A DNA stretch of 14,867 bases from Nitrososphaerales archaeon TH5895 (GCA_014523695.1 JAATVS010000042.1:1-14867); one strand, 5' to 3'. Counted from the stretch's first letter, positions 7,061-14,192 are shown. Program-made: numbers and translations. Notes: generated from the sequence alone by a model not told the origin.

Positions 7061-7077
7061 CTTGAGGGCTAGGGATT
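7061..7077 (+). other. tRNA-Gln intron 2 (between D-arm and anticodon stem)
   Basis: About 17 bases separate position 26 (A7060) from the anticodon stem (7078). A normal tRNA has nothing here, so an intron is the simplest reading. The junction could slide by one to three bases depending on which bases fill D-stem positions 23-25. Confidence 0.55.
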
Positions 7078-7088
7078 TCAGGCTCTGG

Positions 7089-7104
7089 ATCTAAATGAAA
7101 AGAA
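7089..7104 (+). other. tRNA-Gln intron 3 (canonical 37/38 site)
   Basis: Sixteen A-rich bases follow CTCTGG in the anticodon loop and are followed by the A of position 38 and stem CCTGA. This is the usual site for archaeal tRNA introns. Confidence 0.68.
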
Positions 7105-7147
7105 ACCTGAGGACAGCAGTTCGAATCTGCTCCGGGCTACTTTAAAT

Positions 7148-8749
7148 TTACTTTGTTCTAGGACCTGCATTTATGATTTCCAACGGCATACTTCCAAATT
7201 TCTCGAAGTTTTTGACAAACAAAGAAGCGAGTCTTTTAGCCGATTCCACATATTTCTGTTTATCAGACCATGTGTTAATCGGATCAAGGATATGGTCTGG
7301 AACACCTGGACATGAGATTGGAATCTCTACATTGAATATTTCGTGCCTTGTAAAGGAAACTTTTTCTAAATCGCCATTGACTGCTGCTTTCACCATGGAT
7401 CTAGTCTGTTGAAGATTCATCCTGCGTCCAACTCCATATGGTCCTCCCACCCATCCCGTGTTTATCAAATAAACCTTTGACTCATGTTCGCCAATTCTTT
7501 TTCCAAGCATATCCGCGTATACTCTTGGTTTCAGCATCATGAAAGGTGCGCCAAAACAATGAGAAAAAGTCTCCTGTGGTTCAGTGATGCCCCTCTCTGT
7601 GCCAGCCAATTTGCTAGTGTAACCGGACATGAAGTGATACATAGCTTGTCCTCTTGACAATCTTCCAATCGGAGGGAGTACCCCGAATGCATCAGCCGCT
7701 AGGAAAATTATAACATCTGGATGATTCCCTACACTTGGCAAAATAGTGTTTGGTATGAATTCAATCGGATAAGCAACCCGGGTGTTTTCTGTTAGCGACT
7801 CGTCACCAAAATCGGGTTCACGATTTTGGTCGAGGATGACATTCTCCATAACCGAACCAAATTTTATTGCATTCCAGATCTGTGGTTCCATGGATCTTTG
7901 GAGGTTGATACATTTTGCGTAACAACCACCTTCAAAGTTGAAGATGCCATTATTTGACCATCCGTGTTCATCATCCCCAATTAGCCGTCTCTCAGGATCA
8001 GCCGAGAGTGTCGTTTTTCCAGTACCTGACAAGCCAAAAAAAAGAGCGGTCTTTCCATCTCTACCTATGTTCGCAGAGCAGTGCATAGGAAAAATACCTT
8101 TGAGAGGAAGGAGATAATTCATTACAGAAAACATTGATTTTTTTAATTCTCCTGCATAGGAAGTAGAGCCAATTAATACAAGACGTTTAGTGAGATTGAG
8201 GATAATGAAGGTCTCACTTTTTGTTCCGTCTTCATCTGGGCGAGCTTGGAAATTAATTATAGATAGTACAGTGAACGATGGATTATGACTAAGAAGTTCT
8301 GGCAATGTTGGACGGATGAATATCTGCATCGCAAAAAGATTCTGCCACGCGTTATCTGTTATTGTCCTAATTGAGAGCCTGTTCTCTTTCTCTGCTCCTA
8401 TGTATCCATCGAAGACAAACACTTCCTTTCCCTCGAGGGATCTTTTCATCCTATCGAAAATTCGATCAAATTTCTCAGGAGACAGCGGATGATTTGTTTT
8501 TCCCCAATCAACTGAATCATGTGTTAAGGCATCATCCACTATATATCGGTCATCGGGTGATCTGCCCGTAAACTTGCCGGTTCTAACGGAAAGTGCCCCT
8601 GTTGTGGATAATTCCCCTTCACACCTACGAATGGCAGCTTCAATCAATGACGGAGGGGGCAGGTTTCTGTGCAGCTTAGAAAATCTAAAACCCGCCTCTT
8701 GCAACTGAACGATACAACTAAGGTCTGATCCTGATAAGTTGTCATTCAT
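7148..8749 (-). CDS. pckA: Phosphoenolpyruvate carboxykinase (ATP)
   Basis: A 533-residue ATP-type PEP carboxykinase (EC 4.1.1.49), which interconverts oxaloacetate + ATP and PEP + CO2 + ADP. Key sites are present: RTGKFTGRSPDDRYIV (56-71), SYAGELKKS (197-205), HCSANIG (223-229), the P-loop GLSGTGKTTLS (239-249), the metal-binding LIGDDEHGW (256-264), FEGGCYAK (272-279) and the adenine-site region near RTRSMVKA-like NLQQTRSMVKA. The length is normal. In autotrophic Nitrososphaeria that fix carbon by the 3-hydroxypropionate/4-hydroxybutyrate cycle, this step draws oxaloacetate into gluconeogenesis. It is transcribed alone and meets tRNA-Gln tail to tail with only eight bases between. A 7-base inverted repeat sits between its TATA region and the ATG. 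Confidence 0.96.
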   Translation of the reverse strand: MNDNLSGSDLSCIVQLQEAGFRFSKLHRNLPPPSLIEAAIRRCEGELSTTGALSVRTGKFTGRSPDDRYIVDDALTHDSVDWGKTNHPLSPEKFDRIFDRMKRSLEGKEVFVFDGYIGAEKENRLSIRTITDNAWQNLFAMQIFIRPTLPELLSHNPSFTVLSIINFQARPDEDGTKSETFIILNLTKRLVLIGSTSYAGELKKSMFSVMNYLLPLKGIFPMHCSANIGRDGKTALFFGLSGTGKTTLSADPERRLIGDDEHGWSNNGIFNFEGGCYAKCINLQRSMEPQIWNAIKFGSVMENVILDQNREPDFGDESLTENTRVAYPIEFIPNTILPSVGNHPDVIIFLAADAFGVLPPIGRLSRGQAMYHFMSGYTSKLAGTERGITEPQETFSHCFGAPFMMLKPRVYADMLGKRIGEHESKVYLINTGWVGGPYGVGRRMNLQQTRSMVKAAVNGDLEKVSFTRHEIFNVEIPISCPGVPDHILDPINTWSDKQKYVESAKRLASLFVKNFEKFGSMPLEIINAGPRTK

Positions 8750-8759
8750 CGATTCGTTC

Positions 8760-8777
8760 TATGCAAGTTTTTGCATA
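8760..8777. promoter_or_regulatory. Inverted repeat (possible operator) in the pckA promoter
   Basis: TATGCAA (8760-8766) and TTGCATA (8771-8777) form a perfect 7-base inverted repeat with a 4-base spacer, 11-28 bases before the pckA ATG. The A/T-rich TATA region of the minus strand (ATCAAATAAATA, read from 8776-8787) overlaps its upstream edge. A protein bound here would cover the predicted transcription start, the usual arrangement for an archaeal repressor. The operator role is inferred. Confidence 0.5.
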
Positions 8778-8905
8778 TTTATTTGATTTCCTCGAAATGT
8801 GAGGTAAGAATCTGCCACAAACGAAATAAGAGTGGCAAGAGCAGCTCTAAGGTAGGGCTGTCCAGAGGATATTCCGAAGAAGTGGCCACACAAGAATGAT
8901 TATTT

Positions 8906-9352
8906 ATGGGCCTGTCTGACTATCAAGTCGTGTCCGATTACTATGAAATACTGAACCTGCATCGATCGGCATCCCACGAAGATATTAAACAGTCATTTAG
9001 GCAGCTCGCGTTAAGGCATCATCCAGACAAGAATAGAAATTCAGAAGATTCCAGAAAAAAGTTTATGGAAGTAGTGGAAGCTTATGAAATTCTGTCGGAT
9101 GATGAATCAAGGAAAGAATACGATCGGACTTACAAGTATAAGGATTTCGCTGTGAATCGAGAATGGACACCCCCTGCTGATTGGCAACAAGTCTACAGCT
9201 ATGAACATTTGAAGAAAGAATACGACCGATCTCATTTAGCGGGGGGTATGTGGGATATTAGCGACAGTGATAGCGGGAGTTTGTGGAAGGCTACATTGTT
9301 TTTATTTGTGGGACTACTAGGTCTGGTTGCGTTCATATTGTGGATTAGGTAA
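8906..9352 (+). CDS. Membrane-anchored J-domain protein
   Basis: A 148-residue protein with a complete J domain at residues 10-77: DYYEILNLHRSAS, helix II, the HPD triad (H39-P40-D41) and YEILSDDESRKEYD. The HPD loop stimulates the ATPase of Hsp70/DnaK. The glycine-rich region, zinc centre and C-terminal substrate domains of full DnaJ are absent, so this is a class III (DnaJ-like) cofactor. Residues 125-147 (ATLFLFVGLLGLVAFILW) make one membrane segment, leaving the J domain on the cytosolic side if the tail points outward. The likely role is recruiting DnaK to the membrane. It starts at an ATG; no clear TATA box is visible. No dnaK or grpE is nearby. Confidence 0.88.
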   Translation: MGLSDYQVVSDYYEILNLHRSASHEDIKQSFRQLALRHHPDKNRNSEDSRKKFMEVVEAYEILSDDESRKEYDRTYKYKDFAVNREWTPPADWQQVYSYEHLKKEYDRSHLAGGMWDISDSDSGSLWKATLFLFVGLLGLVAFILWIR

Positions 9353-9487
9353 GATTTGTCAACATGCTGTGCAAAGTTATCGAGTCAATACACCTCAGCA
9401 CTGCAAGAATAGAGTTTTGGAAATCATATTCCTAAGGCTTGGGATTGTCTTCCCTTTTGATGATGACTTAACTAATCCACCGCAGAA

Positions 9488-9497
9488 GGAATAAAAG
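9488..9497 (+). promoter_or_regulatory. TATA box of the ATP synthase subunit F gene
   Basis: GAATAAAAGG lies 32-41 bases before the TTG start at 9529. It shows that subunit F is expressed from its own promoter rather than from an atp operon. Confidence 0.4.
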
Positions 9498-9528
9498 GGG
9501 AACTGTAGCAGTGTTTTTTTGATCAAAG

Positions 9529-9825
9529 TTGCGAGTAGTTGCTGTGGGTAGTAGGGTCTTCGTTACCAGCTTTCAATTGGCGGGTGTAGAAGGTGTAAAA
9601 GCAAACTCTGCGGAAGATGTTTTGAACGAGATCGGCCGTATTAGTAATAGTGATGATGTTGGACTCATTCTCGTTAGTGATGATTATGGGAAGCAGATAC
9701 GTTATCAGTTAACTGAATTGCGATCTAAAAAACCAATTCCACTTGTCTTTGAGCTTCCATCACCCGGAAGCACCAAAGAAGCTGTAGATTACCGCGCTTT
9801 ACTCAAACAGATTCTTGGTGTATAG
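9529..9825 (+). CDS. atpF: A-type ATP synthase subunit F
   Basis: A 98-residue central-stalk subunit of the archaeal A-type (V/A-type) ATP synthase. The Rossmann-like core is visible: VVAVGSRVFVTSFQLAGVEGV, DVGLILVSDDY and PIPLVFELPSPGS, which matches subunit F over its full length. Subunit F joins subunit D in the rotor shaft and helps couple proton or sodium flow to ATP synthesis. It starts at a TTG; the next residues (RVVAVGS) begin the first strand, so the start is well placed. It is separated from any other atp gene in view, lying between the J-domain gene and trmI. Confidence 0.88.
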   Translation: MRVVAVGSRVFVTSFQLAGVEGVKANSAEDVLNEIGRISNSDDVGLILVSDDYGKQIRYQLTELRSKKPIPLVFELPSPGSTKEAVDYRALLKQILGV

Positions 9826-9852
9826 TCAGAATTTTAGGCTTGTGCTCAGGCC

Positions 9853-10644
9853 CTATTGTAATGCCTCGTCACTCCTACCATGTTGAGCTTTCCTTCCAAA
9901 AATAAGATAGGTTGTATGACCTATCATTCTCATCGCTGGACGTGTTTTTCCTGTCCTGGCTTCGATGGTCCTCATCAACAACTCCATGGAGTCAACGAAG
10001 ACAAAACCGAAGTCGGTGAGGGTCGAGGCCATTTTTTCTAATTGATTCATAGTAGGGCATATCGCCAAAAGGGTCCCACTTGGTCTAAGTGATTCGTACG
10101 TCTTTTCGATCATCGTCCAAGGGTCTCCAATATCAACAACAACTATATCTACCGCACCACAGTTTGCCTCATCGAACCGCGTATGGTCATAAAACGTTAC
10201 AAAATTAGAAAGGTTAGCCTTCCTGATATTTTTCTTGGCAATAGCACTAAACTGAGGATTCACGTCAAACGTATATACATGTCCTGAGGGCCTAACGATA
10301 CTTGCTATGTATGTTGTCAATCCTCCACTGCCTGTACCCACTTCTAGAACCCGGGAACCACTCGTGAGCCCACCGCGTATCCCTATAAACGCTAAATCTT
10401 TGGGGTATACAATCTGAGTTAGTCTTTCTGATTTCATTACGAAATCATATATCAATGGTTCTAGTAAAACGATCTTCTTTCCTTTAGAAGATACGAGATG
10501 TGAACCATATTCCAAACCTACTGCCTCTCCTATTTCGAGCACGCCTAAATGGGTATGGAACTTCTTTCCAGAATTTACCTCGACCAACCAAGTTTTTTGA
10601 GGAGAGTGGTAAAGAAGTACGTAAGATCCTTCTTCAATTGTCAT
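9853..10644 (-). CDS. trmI: tRNA (adenine-N1)-methyltransferase TrmI
   Basis: A 263-residue SAM-dependent tRNA m1A methyltransferase, acting at A58 (and A57 in archaea). An N-terminal beta domain (residues 1-65) is followed by the YPKD signature (80-83), SAM motif I VLEVGTGSGG (99-108), the acidic motif II region YTFDVNPQF, motif IV VDIVVVDIGDPW and the C-terminal RPAMRMIGHTTYLIF, which matches the family's RPxxRxxGHTxYL. m1A58 stabilises the T-loop fold. The 'PAxR-MIGHT' signature and length agree with archaeal TrmI. The gene is monocistronic, converges on atpF (27 bases between stop codons) and has a TATA-like ATTTTTATC about 25-35 bases upstream on the minus strand. Confidence 0.92.
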   Translation of the reverse strand: MTIEEGSYVLLYHSPQKTWLVEVNSGKKFHTHLGVLEIGEAVGLEYGSHLVSSKGKKIVLLEPLIYDFVMKSERLTQIVYPKDLAFIGIRGGLTSGSRVLEVGTGSGGLTTYIASIVRPSGHVYTFDVNPQFSAIAKKNIRKANLSNFVTFYDHTRFDEANCGAVDIVVVDIGDPWTMIEKTYESLRPSGTLLAICPTMNQLEKMASTLTDFGFVFVDSMELLMRTIEARTGKTRPAMRMIGHTTYLIFGRKAQHGRSDEALQ

Positions 10645-11068
10645 GAGTTAACCTTCGAGAATGGATGATAAAAATTGATCTCGTCCTCTGAACTACGTTA
10701 CCACTTTGCTAATTCGTGAGGATGCTACTAATAAAAAAATGTATTGCAATTGTTTGAATTACATCCTGACGATATCGGTAGTCATTGAAAGTCATTTCAC
10801 GGCCTTACTGAAATACCTCATTTGATTTATACAGTGATAATCTGTATATACTTCAAAGCAACGATCGCTTTGACGGTGTGGATCATATTGCACAATCATG
10901 CGCCAGTCGTACATGCCGCTTTCTTATAAAAAAACTCTAGAAAAGTCCGAATTAGTAATAATGGTGTTTGTCAATACGAAGCGATCTTTTTCGCCTAAAA
11001 CATTATTTGAATTTGGTTGAATGTCTGAATGTTAATTTGTGACGTGAGGTAGTGAAGACGAAAAGTCC
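10645..11068. other. Spacer between divergent trmI and queC
   Basis: About 420 bases between two divergent genes. It contains the trmI promoter at the left end and an AT-rich queC promoter at the right. Short self-complementary words occur (AAAGC at 10856-10860 against GCTTT at 10868-10872; GCGA against TCGC near 10981-10997), but no long stem, repeat array or open frame. I see no tRNA or clear guide RNA. Confidence 0.4.
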
Positions 11069-11078
11069 ATAATATCTG
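11069..11078 (+). promoter_or_regulatory. queC TATA region, word shared with folE
   Basis: ATAATATCTG begins 26 bases before the queC ATG. The same 10 bases occur 28 bases before the folE ATG. The ATAATAT part can act as a TATA box; the shared CTG tail is what makes the match notable. Confidence 0.5.
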
Positions 11079-11094
11079 CCTTGACATCTAGAAT

Positions 11095-11802
11095 ATGAGC
11101 TCAAGGAAGGCGGTTTGCATACTTAGTGGGGGGTTAGACTCTGTGGTTTCTGCATTTTATGTGAAGCAAGTTAAGAATCTTTCACCATATACGATTACCT
11201 TTCGCTATGGCCAAAGATCGACGGAGGAAATTAGAAGAGCACGGTTATTTTCCAAGTTGTTAGGATCTGAAGTTCATAAGGAGATCGATATAGGTTTCAT
11301 GAAAGATCTTTACGGCAATGATAATGCACTAACTGGAGAGAATACCATTATTCCTGAAAAATTTCATCACTCGATTGTTGTTCCACACAGAAACTCCATT
11401 TTTCTGACAATAAGCGCGGCGTGGGCCGCTAGCCTCAAGATTGGTGTCATAGTATACGGAGCACATGCTGACGATCAGAATTATCCTGATTGTCGACCAA
11501 AGTTCGTTAGCTCTCTTGCGGACATGTTGTACGAATCTGACCTTGACGCCATACACCTTGGTTTACGAAAGCGGATTGAGATCTGGTATCCGGCGAAAGA
11601 GGACATCCACAAGGATGAGCTGATCAGAATAGGGTACGATCTACTTGGGGATAAGATATTCGATACTTGGAGCTGCTATTCCGATGAAGCGTTAAGTAGT
11701 TTAAATAATCCAGTACATTGCGGTGCGTGCGAATCGTGTATCAATCGAAAAGCTAGCTTTAACATTGCGAATATCCAAGATAAAACAATCTATGCTACAT
11801 GA
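11095..11802 (+). CDS. queC: 7-cyano-7-deazaguanine (preQ0) synthase QueC
   Basis: A 235-residue QueC (EC 6.3.4.20), which converts 7-carboxy-7-deazaguanine to preQ0 with ATP and ammonia. The PP-loop ATP site CILSGGLDS is at the start (residues 8-16), YGAHADDQNYPDCRP carries the substrate-site aspartates, and the zinc ligands C194, C209, C212 and C215 are all present (TWSCY, HCGACESCINRK). In archaea preQ0 is inserted at G15 of tRNA by TgtA and matured to archaeosine, so this gene belongs to tRNA modification rather than queuosine supply. folE follows 94 bases downstream with its own promoter. The ATG start gives a standard length. Confidence 0.95.
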   Translation: MSSRKAVCILSGGLDSVVSAFYVKQVKNLSPYTITFRYGQRSTEEIRRARLFSKLLGSEVHKEIDIGFMKDLYGNDNALTGENTIIPEKFHHSIVVPHRNSIFLTISAAWAASLKIGVIVYGAHADDQNYPDCRPKFVSSLADMLYESDLDAIHLGLRKRIEIWYPAKEDIHKDELIRIGYDLLGDKIFDTWSCYSDEALSSLNNPVHCGACESCINRKASFNIANIQDKTIYAT

Positions 11803-11867
11803 ACCAGTCTCTCAACTTGCCATATTCCATTGTTTTGGAGACCAAATGCTTCTGTCCGGAGAGTAAG

Positions 11868-11878
11868 AATAATATCTG
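11868..11878 (+). promoter_or_regulatory. folE TATA region, word shared with queC
   Basis: AATAATATCTG lies 19-29 bases before the folE ATG. It shows folE can be transcribed separately from queC, and 11869-11878 repeats the queC promoter word exactly. Confidence 0.5.
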
Positions 11879-11896
11879 AACAAATGTGTACTGGGT

Positions 11897-12508
11897 ATGG
11901 AGTCCTATAGTAAGATATTGTTACAGGAAAGGGAGAAGGGTAGAACCATAAACAAAAAGAGAGTTGAAAAGATTTTAAGAAAACTATTGATAGAATTAGG
12001 TGAAAACCCCGACAGAGAAGGCTTAATCGGAACACCAAGAAGGATGGCAGAAGCGTTTGAGGAGATATTTGCCGGTTATACAATGAGTTCCGGACTCGAT
12101 GTGAGCTTCTCTGAGGAAACTGATGCTATAATTGCCAAAGATATTCAGTTTTATAGTATGTGCGAACACCACATGCTGCCCTTCTATGGCAAAGTCCACA
12201 TTGCATATTTGCCTGAAGGCAAGGTATTTGGCATATCTAAACTAACTCGTCTCGTAGAAAAGTATTCGCGAAGGATGCAAATACAGGAGAGATTGACAAA
12301 GCAGATCGCGGACGAGATAACTAAAATGGGGGTTCGAGGGGTAGTCGTCATAGCTGAGGGCGAGCACTTGTGCATGAAAATGCGAGGAGTCAGAAACCAT
12401 AGCCTTGTTGTCACAATGGCACACCGCGGCTTAATGGAACAAAAAGAGCTCCGAGAAAATATTCTCACACTCATTTCTAACTCGAAACCGGGCTTAAGAT
12501 CTTTCTAA
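11897..12508 (+). CDS. folE: GTP cyclohydrolase I (FolE)
   Basis: A 203-residue type I GTP cyclohydrolase (EC 3.5.4.16), which turns GTP into 7,8-dihydroneopterin triphosphate. Zinc ligands and catalytic residues are visible: MCEHHMLPF (C89, H91, H92) and EHLCMKMRGVR (C159), with the usual 70-residue interval. KVFGISKLTRLVEKYSRRMQIQERLT is the family signature. The product can feed QueD and hence QueC, and also pterin or folate synthesis. Many euryarchaea use other cyclohydrolases (MptA or type III), so a canonical type I enzyme fits Nitrososphaeria. After RGVRNHS the family's usual TSAMRG-like stretch reads TMAHRG. Placement next to queC supports a 7-deazaguanine role. Confidence 0.95.
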   Translation: MESYSKILLQEREKGRTINKKRVEKILRKLLIELGENPDREGLIGTPRRMAEAFEEIFAGYTMSSGLDVSFSEETDAIIAKDIQFYSMCEHHMLPFYGKVHIAYLPEGKVFGISKLTRLVEKYSRRMQIQERLTKQIADEITKMGVRGVVVIAEGEHLCMKMRGVRNHSLVVTMAHRGLMEQKELRENILTLISNSKPGLRSF

Positions 12509-12547
12509 ACATTTCAGGACAGTGAATGTGTGTAATAATCACAAAGG

Positions 12548-12557
12548 CTTATAAAAA
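12548..12557 (+). promoter_or_regulatory. TATA box of the zinc-ribbon protein
   Basis: CTTATAAAAA lies 26-35 bases before the ATG at 12583, one of the best TATA boxes in the window, so this small gene is probably well expressed. Confidence 0.5.
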
Positions 12558-12582
12558 AGAGTATTTTCTATAGGTAAGAAGA

Positions 12583-12852
12583 ATGGCAGGCACGATTTTT
12601 CGAGTCCAGTCTCACAAGTTCAGCCAAGATAATATTCAAACTACCTTGGTTTGTTCTAAATGTGACCAAGTTTTCTCAAAGGATTTTTTGTTAGACTTGG
12701 AAGGTCAGACAATCGAATTCAAGTGTCCTGTCTGTGGTACGGTTGGTGAAACTGATCTGCCATATAAAAGTGCAGAAGAGAGAGAAGAGCTCGACGAAGA
12801 CATTGAGGACATTGAAGAAGAAGGAGAGGAAGAACTTGAAGAGGAATATTAG
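12583..12852 (+). CDS. Zinc-ribbon protein with acidic tail
   Basis: An 89-residue protein. Residues 22-52 make a zinc ribbon with two CxxC knuckles (C24/C27 in CSKC; C48/C51 in CPVC) 20 residues apart, as in small RNA-polymerase or translation-associated ribbons. From about residue 65 the chain is almost only Glu, Asp and Ile (EEREELDEDIEDIEEE and onward), a strongly acidic and probably disordered or helical tail. The first 20 residues are basic and polar. I infer a nucleoprotein-associated adaptor, with the ribbon binding protein or nucleic acid and the tail mimicking acid; no named family is recognised. A strong TATA box precedes it. It lies between folE and the SIS gene with no overlap. 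Confidence 0.72.
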   Translation: MAGTIFRVQSHKFSQDNIQTTLVCSKCDQVFSKDFLLDLEGQTIEFKCPVCGTVGETDLPYKSAEEREELDEDIEDIEEEGEEELEEEY

Positions 12853-12933
12853 AGTGGAAAGTCATTCACCTACTCGTGTTCTTAGACACAATGTATGCTA
12901 ACAGTATTTCAAACCTACTGAATATATCTGACA

Positions 12934-13881
12934 ATGTCCAGCTGGATTAGCCATTTTAGAGAAGACGTATATTCTCAAGTAAAATATCTCCGGGGACTTC
13001 GGCTTCCTAAACCAGTGAAAATTAGAAGCGGGTTATTTGTGGGCGCAGGTGACTCGTATGTTTGCGCTCTTCTACTTGAATATCTATCCAGACATTCAGT
13101 ACTTGCCTATCATCCTTCAGATATACTCCGTAGCCCAAAAATGCTATTGGATCATGAGATTTTCTTTGTATCAGCGTCTGGAAGAACGCAGTCGAACATT
13201 GAGGCTGCCAAGATAGCTCAAAGATTTGGGCTCAAAACTACCGCTATAACTGCTCGCCCCAAGAGTATCCTTGAAGAGGTATGTAAAAACACATTCAATC
13301 TAGAATACTTGCATGACGTTCAATCATCAAATCCTGGAATTTTGGATTTCACGGCGACAGTAATAACCTGTATGGCGTTGATAGGCATTAAAATAAATAT
13401 GAATATCTTAAGCAAAATAATGAGGGATGCTCGCGAACAGATCCATCAGTACGAGATCGACTTGCCGAGAAAATTCCAGTCGATCATATTTCTTGGAAAC
13501 GGAACGTCATATCCAATCGCGAGTTATGGAGCATTCAAAATGCATGAGTTTTTTGGAGCCAAATCATTTGGATATCTTCTTGATGACTACTATCACTCGC
13601 CTATTTTTAGCTTGACAAAGTCTGATCACGTCTTCATTCTTGGCCACGAAAATGCCCAAGACCCTATATCTGCGGAATTCCATTGCAGATTGCAAAAAAT
13701 GCATCCTCGATCTTATTATTTTCAGCCAAAGGTAGGTCGATCCAATTTTGAGCAGGTAATATTTTCTATTTTTATTATTCAGGTCCTTGTCCTTTGTATG
13801 GCTGAAAATTTGAGAATAGAGAAACCATATTATCTGTCAAACAAAAAGATGCTTAATTTGAGCTCGAGTCTTATTTATTGA
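12934..13881 (+). CDS. Double-SIS sugar-phosphate isomerase/deaminase-like protein
   Basis: A 315-residue protein made of two SIS domains and no glutaminase domain. SIS 1 has FVGAGDSYVCALL (35-47) and the phosphate-binding SASGRTQSNIEAAK (80-93). SIS 2 begins near 188 with LGNGTSYPIASYGAFKMHEFFG and continues through the LLDDYYHSP segment, matching the KHGP region of GlmS-type isomerases (H is kept). The C-terminal NLRIEKPYYLSNKK resembles the GlmS tail 'DxPRNLAKS'. Relatives isomerise or deaminate sugar phosphates such as glucosamine-6-phosphate or fructosamine phosphates. With no glutaminase domain it cannot use glutamine itself, so an aldose-ketose isomerase, a GlmD-like deaminase or a binding protein are all possible. 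It is a single gene with an ATG start. Confidence 0.8.
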   Translation: MSSWISHFREDVYSQVKYLRGLRLPKPVKIRSGLFVGAGDSYVCALLLEYLSRHSVLAYHPSDILRSPKMLLDHEIFFVSASGRTQSNIEAAKIAQRFGLKTTAITARPKSILEEVCKNTFNLEYLHDVQSSNPGILDFTATVITCMALIGIKINMNILSKIMRDAREQIHQYEIDLPRKFQSIIFLGNGTSYPIASYGAFKMHEFFGAKSFGYLLDDYYHSPIFSLTKSDHVFILGHENAQDPISAEFHCRLQKMHPRSYYFQPKVGRSNFEQVIFSIFIIQVLVLCMAENLRIEKPYYLSNKKMLNLSSSLIY

Positions 13882-14150
13882 CGACAAGTCTGATGTAGGA
13901 TCATTGTAATTATGACTAATCCTGTTCGAGCCGAGTCGTGTATTTGAACAAAAATACATAGTTTGATTTAATGAAGAACCACTTTAATTATTAAATGTTG
14001 GATTGAGATTTGATTTCAGGCTTCAATAACCCGAAGATTGTTCTCCGTATTTTCCATAAACACTAGTTCATAATTATCTTCGTAGAATTCATTGCTATTT
14101 CGGCAGATGATTCAGGCATCATTCACTAAAACTTGATGGAATGTGAATGT
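13882..14150. other. Spacer upstream of tbp
   Basis: About 270 AT-rich bases with no open frame, tRNA or long repeat. GTTCGAG near 13925 resembles a T-loop, but its flanks do not pair, so it is not a tRNA. The right end leads into the tbp promoter. Confidence 0.4.
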
Positions 14151-14156
14151 AAACAG

Positions 14157-14164
14157 TATATATA
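14157..14164 (+). promoter_or_regulatory. TATA box of tbp
   Basis: TATATATA lies 29-36 bases before the ATG at 14193. It is a near-ideal archaeal TATA box and predicts a leader of only a few bases. It is a site where TBP could bind its own promoter. Confidence 0.55.
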
Positions 14165-14192
14165 GTTCTCCTTTATAAAGGCTGAATAGGGT

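Larger units (their letters stand above)
7010..7139 (+). tRNA. tRNA-Gln (anticodon CUG) interrupted by three introns
   Basis: The 3' half is unambiguous: T-arm AGCAG-TTCGAAT-CTGCT (7115-7131), acceptor CCGGGCT (7132-7138) and discriminator A. The matching acceptor AGCCCGG is at 7010-7016, 130 bases from end to end. Removing three insertions gives a 74-base cloverleaf: D-stem GAG (7019-7021) with CTT (7057-7059), D-loop TAGTGGCCAAA (7046-7056, typical of archaeal tRNA-Gln), anticodon stem TCAGG (7078-7082) with CCTGA (7106-7110), loop CTCTGGA and variable loop GGAC. The insertions are about 23 bases (7022-7044, D-loop), 17 bases (7061-7077, after position 26) and 16 bases (7089-7104, the canonical 37/38 site). 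Exact edges may shift by a base or two. Each needs the archaeal splicing endonuclease. CCA is not encoded. Confidence 0.82.

Noticed and set aside
9459..9500. Box C-like ATGATGA suggesting a C/D guide RNA
   Set aside because: No CTGA box D or internal D'/C' pair follows at a usable distance.
11790..12474. Minus-strand frames inside folE and its promoter
   Set aside because: folE is unambiguous on the plus strand; these are antisense shadows.
13915..13945. GTTCGAG resembling a tRNA T-loop
   Set aside because: The flanking bases do not form a 5-base T-stem and no acceptor arm is found.
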